Assembly: GCA_046520405.1 (NCBI GenBank)
Contig: JBKGHI010000010.1
Coordinates: 1-64,000 of the forward strand
Origin: Myxococcus sp046520405
Lineage (GTDB): Bacteria > Myxococcota > Myxococcia > Myxococcales > Myxococcaceae
Length of the DNA stretch: 64,000 nucleotides
Direction: 5' to 3'
The notes below the pieces were generated by a model. It saw nothing but the letters and a program-made list of their open reading frames with translations. It did not search any database and was not told the DNA's origin. Position 1 is the stretch's first letter. Each line of letters starts with the position of its first letter. The position numbers and the translations under genes were made by a program. Below are positions 26,869 to 35,505 of this stretch, in pieces.

Positions 26869-29800
26869 TCATTCGGATCCGCGCTCCAGAGTGCGGCGGG
26901 CCTCCTTGAGGATTTCGTCCTCCGAGAGTTGTTCCGTGCGAATCGCGGAGCGGTCCGCCTTCAGTTGCTGGACCTTCCCGTCCCGTAGGACATGGAACTG
27001 GCCCTGCTTCTGTCCGGGGAGCTTGGCGTCGGCGTCGACCCGAGCCTCGGTGAACATGGGCTTGAGTTTTCTTAGGGCGTTGTCTTCCTTCACCTTGCCG
27101 ACGAACCAGGTAAGGACGTTCTCCCGGCACTTGTAGTCAAGATCTCCGGGGCTCTGCGTGGCCAGCATGACGCCCACGCCGGCTGATCGCGCACGCTTGA
27201 GCAGGTTCTCCATCGGCGTCTTCGTCGCGGGCTTGCTCGTCGCGGGCAGATAGATATCGGCTTCGTCGAAGAGAAGGACGGCTTGGAGCTTGGATGCGGG
27301 GTGCTGGCTGGTCCAGCGGTTCGCCTCCAGCAGGAGCTGCGACACCCAGAAGTGGATGCGCTTGATGTCCCCCAGGTACTTGGTGCTGATGATGCTCAGC
27401 CGCGTCTTGCCGGGCTTGCTCGCGGCGCCAAGTCCAAGCAGCTCCCCGATGTCCAGGCGCTCTCCACCCGAGGCCATCAAGGTGCGGATGTCGAGCCTCA
27501 GCACCTCAAGGTCTTGAGCGAGCTTGGCGAACGTCCTGGCCGGCAGGCCCCCCGCCTCCTGACGGAGTGACTCGTCCTGCTCCGCGACGAACTTCTGAAC
27601 CATTTCCAGGGTCAGCTCGTTGTCAGAGGGGCGCTGGACCAGCAGTCGCAGTGCCTGCGTGAGCAGAGCGCGTGCCGCTCTGTCGTTGGGGCTCGTCCTG
27701 TATTCGAGCATGCCCGCGATGCCGTCGGCAGCTTGCTGTACCCCCTGCTCCTGCTCTTCCGGGGAAAGGCTTTCAAGGCCGCGAGGGAGCAAGGGGATGG
27801 CCAACGGGCGTCCATCGGAGCGGCCTGGCGTGTAGAGCGCGACCTCGACCCGCTCACGGAGCAGCCGCCGCCGCTCGATGAGCGCGGGGTCCTCCAGATT
27901 CTCCTCCCAGGAGAGGTCTCGTGCATACGCCGCGAGGTCTCCCTTCCGGTCGATGAGGATGGCGGGCACGCCGCGCAGGAGCAGTTGCTCCAGGACATTG
28001 AGCGCCAGCGTCGTCTTGCCGCTGCCCGTGCCACCCAGGAAGGCACTGTGGCGGGTCAAATCGGACGGGTCCACGGTCACGACCTGGCTGAACACGCTTT
28101 CCGAGGCGCCAATACGCAGCGGTCCCGTGAGCACGACTTCGGAGGGACGTGGGGACGGCGGAGGGGGCGGCGTGGGCGCGTTGTTGCCTCGGAACCCGAT
28201 GGGGTTCTTGATTCCCTGAGGCGGTGTCGCGGTACGTCCCGTCAGCATGGGTGATTCGACCTTGATGCCCTCCAAAGGGTCGTCATCGAGGGGGTCGGCC
28301 CTGCCTTGCTTGGGCGCCCTGTCGACAGGACTGCGTCGTGACGGAACGTCACGCGTGTCCTGGGCCCGTGCCGAGGTGCCGGGCTTCGTCCCCGCGCGGA
28401 TTTCATCCGGCACAGGGGTGCCGTACGGCAACGTCGCGGGGCTGTTGAACAGCTCCTCTTGGCCCTTGGTGGCGGTGCTCCGGGAGCCGACATTGCTCAT
28501 GGGGGACACGTCGCCGCCTTTGGACGCAGGCTTGCTGGGAGACTTCGTGCCAGAGGACGGAGGCGTGGTGTCGGGCTTTTCCAGTCCCAGCATGTCGCCC
28601 ACGGACTTCAGTCGGGTGATGGGGCGGGCTGTCCTGCTCCATTCCGCGAGCGCGGCCTCGCCCGCGTGCTTCTCACGGAAGGTGCGCAGGGCCATGAGGT
28701 CCCGAAGCTCCGTGTCTCCGACGACGACCCGGCGTCCGCCCTTACGGAGCAGCGCACCCAGTTGCTCGGCGATAACCCCACCGGGCCTGGCCGGGGGGAA
28801 GTCGGAGGTCCGCACAATCACGGGCGTCTTTCCGGCGGCCTTCTTGAGGGCTTCGGTCATCTGCTTGCCGAGGCCGCCTCCGCGTGAGTCCTTTTCGCAT
28901 AGCGCGATGAGGAGCTTGCTTCCCTCCGGGTGGACCTGGACGTCCAGCATCTCCTTTTCCTTGGGCTTGACGTCGAAGCGCTTGGCGTCGCCGAACTCCT
29001 TGCTGCCGGCATCAATGGCCCAGGCCAACAGTTCGGCGACATCCGCGGGCTCCTCGGGCGGATCGATTCGCAATGTGGCGCGGAAGTCCGTCCACAGTTG
29101 GTCCATGTCCGGCTTGGCGACCGGGGGCTGCGGCTCCACGTGGGTGTTCGCCTTCGCCTGTCCCTGCGGGCGTTGCAGCGGGAAGCTCGGAGGCAGCTTG
29201 CCGTCCTGGATGGCCCGGTCGCGGTAGCGGCGGCACTCATTCAGGACGTCACGGGCGCGGTGACCTCCGAGCACGTCGAAGCCGTCCGCCGGAATGGGCC
29301 AGGTCGGATCCGACGGGGAGATGGTGAACCCTCGCTGTTCGAACAAGGCTTGCAGTCGCCGCGCCGCGAGGTCCCGGGCCGTGTCGGCCGTCACTGTCTG
29401 CTCCAGCGTCACGGGCTCTGGGTCGTTCTCGATGCGGTCCACCGTGCCCTGGTTGAGCAGGGGCTTCATCTTCGCCCAGTAGTCGGAGAGGCAGCAGAAG
29501 ACCACGACCGCGCGAGGCACCTTGCTCGCGATGGCCGCGAGGCTGTTCATCGCGCGCCGGAAGGAGTTCTCCATCTGCGGGCGCTGTTCGAAGTCGCTGA
29601 CGTCCTCGACCTGGTCCACGCACAGCACGAGCGCCTGTCCCAGGCCACCCATCAGCCGTCCCAGGTGCTCTACCATCCGCGCCGGTGCATCGTCGGCGGT
29701 CCGGGGGATGAGGTTGCCGATGACGCCCTGGTCCGCCTCGGACAAGCTCTCGCAGCGCAACCAGTGGAAGATGCGACGGTTGAGTCGAGGGTCTCTCCGG

Positions 29801-30384
29801 TGCAGGTAGATGAGGGCGCGCAGCAGGTCGACTTCCACGTCCCGGAAGCGCGGGTCCATCAGCAGCTCATCCGCCACGACCCGGATGGTGCCGTGCAACT
29901 CCTCGCCCTCCAGAATCTGCTCATCCTTGAGGTGCAGCGCGTACGCACTGTTGCACCGGGCCATCAAGGCATCTGACAGGTGCATCAGCCCGCTGTCGTC
30001 GTCGTCTCCCGCCTCGTCAAAGGGCTTGTCCAATGAGTCGATGAGGTTGGACAGGATGTAGCGGTCGTACTGTGCCGCATCGACGGTCATCGGCATGTAC
30101 CCGACGAAGCCCTTGTGCTGACCGTGGGCGGTGTTTCGGAAGGCGCGCACGAGGTGCGTCTTGCCGCTGCCCGACTCGCCGAGCAGGAGCAACAGCTTGC
30201 CGGCGCTCGGAGGCGAGTCCGACGAGGCCTTGTCGAGCAGCCGCTTGAAGGCACGTCGGGCCGGCGCGTTGAGGGTCTCCACGTCGAACGGGTCCGCCTG
30301 CCAGATGTGCTGGCCTTGTTCGACGCTGGTGAAGACCTCGCGGGAATCGTCGAGGAAGATATCGAGACGGGGGTCGTTGGCCAC
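26869..30384 (-). CDS. Dual P-loop ATPase: N-terminal AAA/KAP-like module plus C-terminal HerA/FtsK-like module
   Basis: A 1171-aa protein. Module 1 (~40-420) has Walker A GESGSGKT (69-76) and Walker B LVLCVDQVED (~250), with STAND/KAP-like neighbours (RAVVVFCCLSDYW). A middle region (~440-630) contains LLIALCEKDSRG and VIVRTSDFPPARPGG. A Ser/Pro-rich linker spans ~650-760. Module 2 (~765-1171) has Walker A GGTGSGKTT (~785), an LIDRKGDLAAY strand typical of HerA/VirB4-type ATPases, Walker B VLLFDEADIY (~1040) and an LATQSPGDLDY sensor segment. HerA/FtsK-type motors translocate DNA. GTG at 30384 follows AGGAG by seven bases. Third gene of an operon with a helix-turn-helix-like protein and a PD-(D/E)XK nuclease, the typical make-up of anti-phage or anti-plasmid systems. 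I cannot match the combination to a named system. Confidence 0.82.
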   Translation of the reverse strand: MANDPRLDIFLDDSREVFTSVEQGQHIWQADPFDVETLNAPARRAFKRLLDKASSDSPPSAGKLLLLLGESGSGKTHLVRAFRNTAHGQHKGFVGYMPMTVDAAQYDRYILSNLIDSLDKPFDEAGDDDDSGLMHLSDALMARCNSAYALHLKDEQILEGEELHGTIRVVADELLMDPRFRDVEVDLLRALIYLHRRDPRLNRRIFHWLRCESLSEADQGVIGNLIPRTADDAPARMVEHLGRLMGGLGQALVLCVDQVEDVSDFEQRPQMENSFRRAMNSLAAIASKVPRAVVVFCCLSDYWAKMKPLLNQGTVDRIENDPEPVTLEQTVTADTARDLAARRLQALFEQRGFTISPSDPTWPIPADGFDVLGGHRARDVLNECRRYRDRAIQDGKLPPSFPLQRPQGQAKANTHVEPQPPVAKPDMDQLWTDFRATLRIDPPEEPADVAELLAWAIDAGSKEFGDAKRFDVKPKEKEMLDVQVHPEGSKLLIALCEKDSRGGGLGKQMTEALKKAAGKTPVIVRTSDFPPARPGGVIAEQLGALLRKGGRRVVVGDTELRDLMALRTFREKHAGEAALAEWSRTARPITRLKSVGDMLGLEKPDTTPPSSGTKSPSKPASKGGDVSPMSNVGSRSTATKGQEELFNSPATLPYGTPVPDEIRAGTKPGTSARAQDTRDVPSRRSPVDRAPKQGRADPLDDDPLEGIKVESPMLTGRTATPPQGIKNPIGFRGNNAPTPPPPPSPRPSEVVLTGPLRIGASESVFSQVVTVDPSDLTRHSAFLGGTGSGKTTLALNVLEQLLLRGVPAILIDRKGDLAAYARDLSWEENLEDPALIERRRLLRERVEVALYTPGRSDGRPLAIPLLPRGLESLSPEEQEQGVQQAADGIAGMLEYRTSPNDRAARALLTQALRLLVQRPSDNELTLEMVQKFVAEQDESLRQEAGGLPARTFAKLAQDLEVLRLDIRTLMASGGERLDIGELLGLGAASKPGKTRLSIISTKYLGDIKRIHFWVSQLLLEANRWTSQHPASKLQAVLLFDEADIYLPATSKPATKTPMENLLKRARSAGVGVMLATQSPGDLDYKCRENVLTWFVGKVKEDNALRKLKPMFTEARVDADAKLPGQKQGQFHVLRDGKVQQLKADRSAIRTEQLSEDEILKEARRTLERGSE

Positions 30385-30404
30385 GGGGTGCTCCTGGGTT
30401 CGGG

Positions 30405-31535
30405 CTAGACGACAACGAAGTGGAAGCTGGCGCCGAAGGACCGGACCTCGGACTCGGTCACGTCTTTCGGATCCATGGCGGACACGAGGTCCGCGCGCGT
30501 CAGTGACAACAGGCGGGTGCGGTTGGCTTCCAGGAGCGCCGCGTCGAAGGCCTCGCGAGTGCTCCATTCCGGCTGGAGGGCCTTCCATACGTGGGAGATG
30601 AAGACCTTGTTCGCGCCGAATCGTCCCGTGGGAAGGGCGCGGGCGACTGACAGCACGCGCTCGGCGAAAGCGGCTGGGGAGGGCGGGGGACCCTTCTTCG
30701 TGTCAGGCCCGCTGGTGGAGCGCACCTCCGCATCGGAACTGGGTGGGGGCGCTCGCGTGGCAGAGGTTGCTTGAGCAGGTGTTGGGTTTGGTTCCGGTGT
30801 GCGTGTCGCAGCCGGAGCTTCCGAACTCGGCGCGGCTCGGGCCACCGGTTCGTCCTCGGATGCGTCGTCACTCTGCGCGACAGCGAATTTCCGCAGCAGT
30901 GACAGCCGCACGGCCTCCGCATCCGCGCGGGAGGCGCCGGCCGCACGGGCGGCCAACTGCTCCACGCCCTTGCGCGGGTCCTTCGTCTCCGCATCCAGCA
31001 TCTTCCCGAGCAGATGCGCCTGCACCGCGCTCAACGTGAAGGGCCGGTCCGTCTCGACACCGAGCTGACGCCACAGAAGCCGGTCTCGCGCCTGCGCCAG
31101 CGTGAGACCGTCCTCGGCATCCAGCCCGTGTTGCCGCTGGAGCGCGGCGGCACGCACGCCGTCCGCGTCCTTCATCCGGGCCAACACGGCCTTCGAGGCA
31201 GGCAGGTCCAGGCTGAGCGCCACCAGGTGGGTCGCCTTCAGCTTCTTCCACGTCAGCCCGCGCGGCGGCTGGTCCAGGTGCAGGAAGCGCAGCACCTCCG
31301 TCCGTCCGGTGGGCGTCAGCTCCAATCCACTGCGCCCGCGCACCGCCACCGTCCCGCCGCCCAGCAGCGACTCCAGCAGCGATTCGAAACGAGCCTTCCA
31401 TTCCGAGCGGCTGAGTTGGTGCTCCACGAAGGGCCGGAGCGCCTCCTCCAACTCCTTGCGCGTCCCACGTCGCTCACTGCGCGTCATGAGCCAGGACAAA
31501 GCAATGCCTGACAGCCGCTGCTCAGCGCTTCCCAT
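30405..31535 (-). CDS. Unknown linker protein of the nuclease-ATPase operon, probable winged-helix ends
   Basis: A 376-aa protein without a recognised name. Residues ~1-120 look like a winged helix (SWLMTRSERRGTRKELEEAL ... LELTPTGRTEVLRFL). Residues ~215-285 are Ala/Pro/Ser-rich and probably disordered. The C-terminal ~85 residues form a second compact domain (FGANKVFISHVWKALQPEW, LLSLTRADLVSAMD, FHFVVV) that also reads as winged-helix-like. No catalytic motif was found. ATG 31535 has GGAAGGA eight bases upstream and overlaps the nuclease stop by 14 bp; the ATPase gene starts 20 bp downstream. Its likely job is DNA recognition or bridging of nuclease and ATPase (inference). Confidence 0.65.
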   Translation of the reverse strand: MGSAEQRLSGIALSWLMTRSERRGTRKELEEALRPFVEHQLSRSEWKARFESLLESLLGGGTVAVRGRSGLELTPTGRTEVLRFLHLDQPPRGLTWKKLKATHLVALSLDLPASKAVLARMKDADGVRAAALQRQHGLDAEDGLTLAQARDRLLWRQLGVETDRPFTLSAVQAHLLGKMLDAETKDPRKGVEQLAARAAGASRADAEAVRLSLLRKFAVAQSDDASEDEPVARAAPSSEAPAATRTPEPNPTPAQATSATRAPPPSSDAEVRSTSGPDTKKGPPPSPAAFAERVLSVARALPTGRFGANKVFISHVWKALQPEWSTREAFDAALLEANRTRLLSLTRADLVSAMDPKDVTESEVRSFGASFHFVVV

Positions 31536-32745
31536 TCGATGCGTCCTTCCCGGTGAGCTCACCCCTGCGGGTGGCAATCAACGTGTCGAGGGTTTCGAGA
31601 ATCTCTTCCAGCCGCGTCACCACGTCGTCCGCGAGGAAGCGGACCACCCAGTAGCCCGCGCACTGGAGAGCGACGTCCTTCCGCCGGTCCCGGCGGAAAC
31701 CATCAGGGCTGCGGAAGTGGAAGTAGCCGTCGATTTCCACGGCCAGCTTCAGCCCCTTGCAGAGCAGGTCCACTTCCATCGTCCGGCCACCGTCACCCGG
31801 GTCCAACTTGCCATTGAGGACGAAGAGGCCCCGGGTGGGGCCATGCTCCTGGAGCCGGGCGTGCAGGAACTTCTCCGCCTCGCTCCGAGCGCGGCCATTC
31901 GCGTCCCGGGAGGCCGAGGCGATGGTGCGCACCGCCGATTCGTAGAGCGCGACCACCTTCTCGGACGAGCCCTCCTGCCGGAGCCGGGCGGCCGTGGAGG
32001 CCACCACCGCCTCGGGCAGTTCCAGGGCATCTTCGTCGGGCTCCGGCTCCGCCAGGTCCAGCCGGCCCTCTCGCAGCATGGCGAGGGCGTGGGACTCCTC
32101 CCGCTGGAGGTGCTCGGCGAGGACCTCGGCGGAGAGCACACAGCCCGTGGTGAGCACGGGGGCCGCGGAGCACAGCGCCGCGGCGGTACGGAGCGCCCGG
32201 AAGTCGGAGGCGCTGGTCCGAACGCGCAGGGCTGGCATGTTGGCGGCTGGGACCACGGACACCAACGCCTGGAGGGCCGGCAGCGGCGCTCGGGCAATGG
32301 CCTGGTTGACCACGTCCGGGAGGACCCCGGACGGCGTTGGAACGGGGCTCTCCAGGAGGGCTCGGCACAGCTCCCAGGCAGCGGACTGGCCCTGCGGTGG
32401 CGTCAGGCCTTCCATCAACACCCGCCGCTGGTGCGCCGTCTTGCCCCGGAACTGGAGCGTCCGCGCCTGGCTCTGTGGCTGCGAATGAATGACGAACGCT
32501 TCCGCGTCACCCATCAGGTCCCGCTCCCTGGCAATCGCCGCCGCCCAGGCGGAGACGACAGCCCGCACGTCATCCCCGTCCACGATGACGACACTCTGTC
32601 TCCGGCGATGAATCCATTCTGTCCAGACACGCAGCGCCCGCTCCGGCGGCCCGACGAGCGTGCTCAGCGTTGCAATGCCTTGCGCACGTCTCCGGGCATG
32701 CCGGTCCAATGAATCGAGAAGCGCTGCATCCAGTGTTGGCTGCAA
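31522..32745 (-). CDS. PD-(D/E)XK nuclease (DUF559-like C-terminal domain)
   Basis: A 407-aa protein. Residues ~1-280 are unassigned, with an Ala-rich helical character and no canonical P-loop. Residues ~285-390 match the DUF559/VSR-like endonuclease fold: ARSEAEKFLHARL helix, EVDLL (Asp326), LAVEIDGYFHF (Glu337, Asp339) and the closing DVALQCAGYWVVRFLADDV, where the GYxVxRF strand is the family signature. It should cut DNA. The start is TTG at 32745 with GGGGGA upstream; a nearby ATG at 32750 is out of frame. First gene of the three-gene operon. Confidence 0.78.
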   Translation of the reverse strand: MQPTLDAALLDSLDRHARRRAQGIATLSTLVGPPERALRVWTEWIHRRRQSVVIVDGDDVRAVVSAWAAAIARERDLMGDAEAFVIHSQPQSQARTLQFRGKTAHQRRVLMEGLTPPQGQSAAWELCRALLESPVPTPSGVLPDVVNQAIARAPLPALQALVSVVPAANMPALRVRTSASDFRALRTAAALCSAAPVLTTGCVLSAEVLAEHLQREESHALAMLREGRLDLAEPEPDEDALELPEAVVASTAARLRQEGSSEKVVALYESAVRTIASASRDANGRARSEAEKFLHARLQEHGPTRGLFVLNGKLDPGDGGRTMEVDLLCKGLKLAVEIDGYFHFRSPDGFRRDRRKDVALQCAGYWVVRFLADDVVTRLEEILETLDTLIATRRGELTGKDASNGKR

Positions 32746-32873
32746 GCCATTTCCCCCGAGGTCGCGTGGGTGTCTGCCATCGCGGAGGGTTGGAAGCCTG
32801 CGCCTCTCATGGACTTCGATGCAACCCCCAGGGGAGGTATGGACAGATGAAACGCATTGTGCTCGGGCGAGTC

Positions 32874-32919
32874 AGACATTACATCCCGAGGTCTTTCGGA
32901 CCCCGTGTCTGTGATGTCT
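32874..32919. promoter_or_regulatory. Nested inverted repeat upstream of the nuclease operon
   Basis: Outer arms AGACAT and ATGTCT enclose an inner hairpin GAGGTC-TTTCG-GACCCC (one G-T pair). It lies 129 bp upstream of the nuclease start and 18 bp beyond the monooxygenase stop. It may act as a terminator-like structure for the monooxygenase transcript or as an operator for the nuclease operon. No T-tract is present. Confidence 0.35.
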
Positions 32920-32936
32920 AACGTCCTCGAAACAGC

Positions 32937-34520
32937 TCACGCCTCTTCGACGCCCAGCGCCGCGCGCAGCTCGGGCATCCGTGCCAGCGGTACCGCGCCG
33001 AACACGAAGCGGTCCGGCCGCACGACGGCCACCTCCGCGCCATGCTCCCGGAACCACTCCGACAGCCTGCCGGTGTGGTCCTCCACGCTGTCCACGTCCA
33101 GCCCTGGCACGCCCGCGGAGCGCACGGTGACGGCGCGGGCGCCCAGGGACTCGGCCAGTTCGCGCGCCACCTCCGTCCCCGGGCTGCCGCCCCGGCTCAG
33201 CACCGCGAAGCCGGAGCCGAGGCTGTCATCCAGCAGGCGCTCCTCGCCGGACACGCAGCGCACGCGAGGCTGCGGCAGGTAGCTGCCTTCCGCGGCCTGC
33301 CGACCCGAGCGGCGGCCGCCCAGCAGCCATCCTTCCTCGATGGCGGGTGCCGGCTTGAAGCGGAAGCCCTCCACGAAGCGGCGCGCGGCCGGAATGGCCT
33401 GGAGGCCCCGGAGCACCGTGTCCCGGACCCGGGCCATGGGCGTGCTGCGCGCGGTGAACACCGAGCCCAGCCGCGCGGTGGCGTCCAGCAGGGCGCGCAC
33501 ATGGGGACGGCGCTCCACGGCGTAGGTGTCCAGCAGCGCCTCGGGGGCGCGACCCTGGAGCACCCACGCCAGCTTCCACGCGAGGTTCGCCGCGTCGCGC
33601 AGGCCGGACACCAGCCCTTGCCCCATGAAGGGCGGCAGCTGGTGGGCCGCGTCACCCGCCAGGAAGGTGCGGCCCACCCGCCAGCGCTGCGCCATCAACG
33701 AGTGGAAGCGGTAGAGCTGCGCGCGCTCCACCGTCACCCGGTCCGGATTCACATACGGCCCAATCAGGCGGCGAATCGTGCCGGGCTGCGTCATCTCCTC
33801 GCCCGTCTCACCCAGGCGCAGGCGGAACTCCCAGCGGAAGCGCCCCACGGGCCCTCGGCCGACGAAGCCGGGACGGACCGGGTCGCAGACGACATGGCAC
33901 TCCGGATGCGCGTCCTCGTCCGCCACGGTGCCGGAGATGGCAATCCACGGCTCCTGCTCCCCACGTCCCTCCATGGCGATGCCCAGCAGCGCGCGCACCG
34001 TGCTGCGTCCGCCGTCGCAGGCCACCAGGTAGCGGGCTCGCACCCGGTGTCGTTCACCGGGGCCGGACGTGCGATAGCGCACCGTGACGCCCGCGCCGTC
34101 CTGCTCCAGGGACTCCACCTCGGTGCCGGTGCGCAGCTCGGCGGCGGGGAAGCGGGAGAGGCCCTCGCGCAGGGCCTTCTCCAGGAGCGGCTGGTGGAAG
34201 AACCAGACGGGCGTGTAGCCGTAGCCGAAGTCCACCTCGCCCAAGGGAAGCTGGGCGATGGGCTGGCCGCCCACGCCAGTGAAGGTGACGTGGCGGCCCT
34301 GGCGCAGGTCTGGCTTCAGCGCGTCGAGCAGGCCCGCGGCCTGGTAGATGCGCAGGGCCTCGTCGTCACAGGAGAAGGCCCGCGGCTGCCCATGGGGCGC
34401 CGCCTCCCGTTCCAGGACGAGCACGCGCACGCCCTGGAGTCCCAGGAGGTTGGCGGTGAGCACGCCCACCGGCCCACCTCCCGCGATGACCACATCCACT
34501 TCCTCGATGTCGGCCGACAT
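32937..34520 (-). CDS. FAD-dependent aromatic monooxygenase (PheA/MhpA-type)
   Basis: A 527-aa flavoprotein hydroxylase. The FAD dinucleotide motif VVIAGGGPVGVLTANLLGLQG is at residues 10-30. The DG motif is in LVACDGGRSTVRALLG (~165) and the second FAD motif GRTFLAGDAAHQLPPFMGQGLVSG is near 285. The thioredoxin-like C-terminal extension matches 3-(3-hydroxyphenyl)propionate and polyketide hydroxylases. It probably hydroxylates or epoxidises an aromatic or conjugated precursor using NAD(P)H and O2. It follows the epimerase gene on the same strand after 46 bp, so it fits as a tailoring enzyme of the biosynthetic region. Confidence 0.88.
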   Translation of the reverse strand: MSADIEEVDVVIAGGGPVGVLTANLLGLQGVRVLVLEREAAPHGQPRAFSCDDEALRIYQAAGLLDALKPDLRQGRHVTFTGVGGQPIAQLPLGEVDFGYGYTPVWFFHQPLLEKALREGLSRFPAAELRTGTEVESLEQDGAGVTVRYRTSGPGERHRVRARYLVACDGGRSTVRALLGIAMEGRGEQEPWIAISGTVADEDAHPECHVVCDPVRPGFVGRGPVGRFRWEFRLRLGETGEEMTQPGTIRRLIGPYVNPDRVTVERAQLYRFHSLMAQRWRVGRTFLAGDAAHQLPPFMGQGLVSGLRDAANLAWKLAWVLQGRAPEALLDTYAVERRPHVRALLDATARLGSVFTARSTPMARVRDTVLRGLQAIPAARRFVEGFRFKPAPAIEEGWLLGGRRSGRQAAEGSYLPQPRVRCVSGEERLLDDSLGSGFAVLSRGGSPGTEVARELAESLGARAVTVRSAGVPGLDVDSVEDHTGRLSEWFREHGAEVAVVRPDRFVFGAVPLARMPELRAALGVEEA

Positions 34521-34566
34521 GGACTTCCCCCCGGAAGCAGGTCCGCTGGGGAGAAGTCTAACGTCT

Positions 34567-35505
34567 CTAGGCCCCCGCAGGGAGGATGGGCGCCGATTCG
34601 CGGTAGATGCGCAGCGTGTCCGCCACGCTGTGGCGATATTCGAAGCCCGTGGCGTCCAGGAAGCGGCGGTTGTCCACGACGATGGGGAAGCGCAGGTGGT
34701 CCAGCGCGCCCACCGACAGGCGGGGGAGGCCCGCCCGGCCCAGCAGCAGCGACAACAGCGGCGCGGGCAATGGCACCGCGGTGCGCCCCGTCTCCCGGAC
34801 GATGACGGACAGCGGAATCGGCGGAGGGCCGGCCACGTTGAAGATGCCCCGGACCTGCTTCTCCAGCGCCAGCGTCAACGCCGTCACCACGTCGTCCTCC
34901 TGGAGGACGTGGAACAGCGGGTCATACCCGAGCACCAGGGGCACGCGCCGGCCCTTGAGGAAGGAGGACAGCGTGCCGGTGCCGGGCGCCCCCAGGGTGT
35001 AGGGCAGCCGCAGCACGGCCGTGGTCATCTTCGGCAGGCGCCACAGCGCGGTGGCCGCGTACAGGTCGGCGGCGACCAGGTCCGCCAGCTCCGGGATGGC
35101 CTCCAACGCGCGGGGCGGCTCGTCCTCGGAGTGGTACAGCGGAGAATCCGGCGCGGCGCCGTAGAAGGTGTGCCGTCCCACGAAGAGGACCTGCTTCACG
35201 CCGTGGGCCGCGCAGTGGTCGAACACCGCCTTGGTGCCGTCCAGGTTGATGCGTCCGCGCTCCTTGCCCGGCACCGTGAAGGCGGTGACGGTGGCCATGT
35301 GCACCACCGCCTCGGGGCGCCAGCGCCGGAAGACGTCCTCCGCGGCGCGCTTGCGCACGTCGCCCCGGTACACCTGGATGCCAGCCTCGTGGGCCTCCGC
35401 CCACGGCCGGGTGTCGACGCCCGCCACCTGATGTCCGCGCGCGTGCAGGTGCAGCGCGAGTTTGCGGGCGATGCCTCCGGAGATGCCTGGAATCAGCACC
35501 CTCAT
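34567..35505 (-). CDS. NAD-dependent epimerase/dehydratase (extended SDR)
   Basis: A 312-aa extended short-chain dehydrogenase-like protein. The nucleotide motif is GISGGIARKLALHL at residues 7-20, a degenerate GxxGxxG. The strand VVHMATVTAF follows. The canonical YxxxK is not evident: GRHTFYGAAPDSPL and LYAATALWRLPK are the candidate sites, so substrate reduction or epimerisation may use altered residues. The stop of the upstream acyltransferase overlaps its ATG by four bases, so the two are translationally coupled. Sterol- or sugar-type substrates are known for this branch; nothing here decides. Confidence 0.82.
   Translation of the reverse strand: MRVLIPGISGGIARKLALHLHARGHQVAGVDTRPWAEAHEAGIQVYRGDVRKRAAEDVFRRWRPEAVVHMATVTAFTVPGKERGRINLDGTKAVFDHCAAHGVKQVLFVGRHTFYGAAPDSPLYHSEDEPPRALEAIPELADLVAADLYAATALWRLPKMTTAVLRLPYTLGAPGTGTLSSFLKGRRVPLVLGYDPLFHVLQEDDVVTALTLALEKQVRGIFNVAGPPPIPLSVIVRETGRTAVPLPAPLLSLLLGRAGLPRLSVGALDHLRFPIVVDNRRFLDATGFEYRHSVADTLRIYRESAPILPAGA

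Noticed and set aside
31522..32745. P-loop ATPase in the N-terminal half of the nuclease protein
   Set aside because: A GPPERALRVW segment faintly resembles a P-loop but lacks the GKT/S residues.
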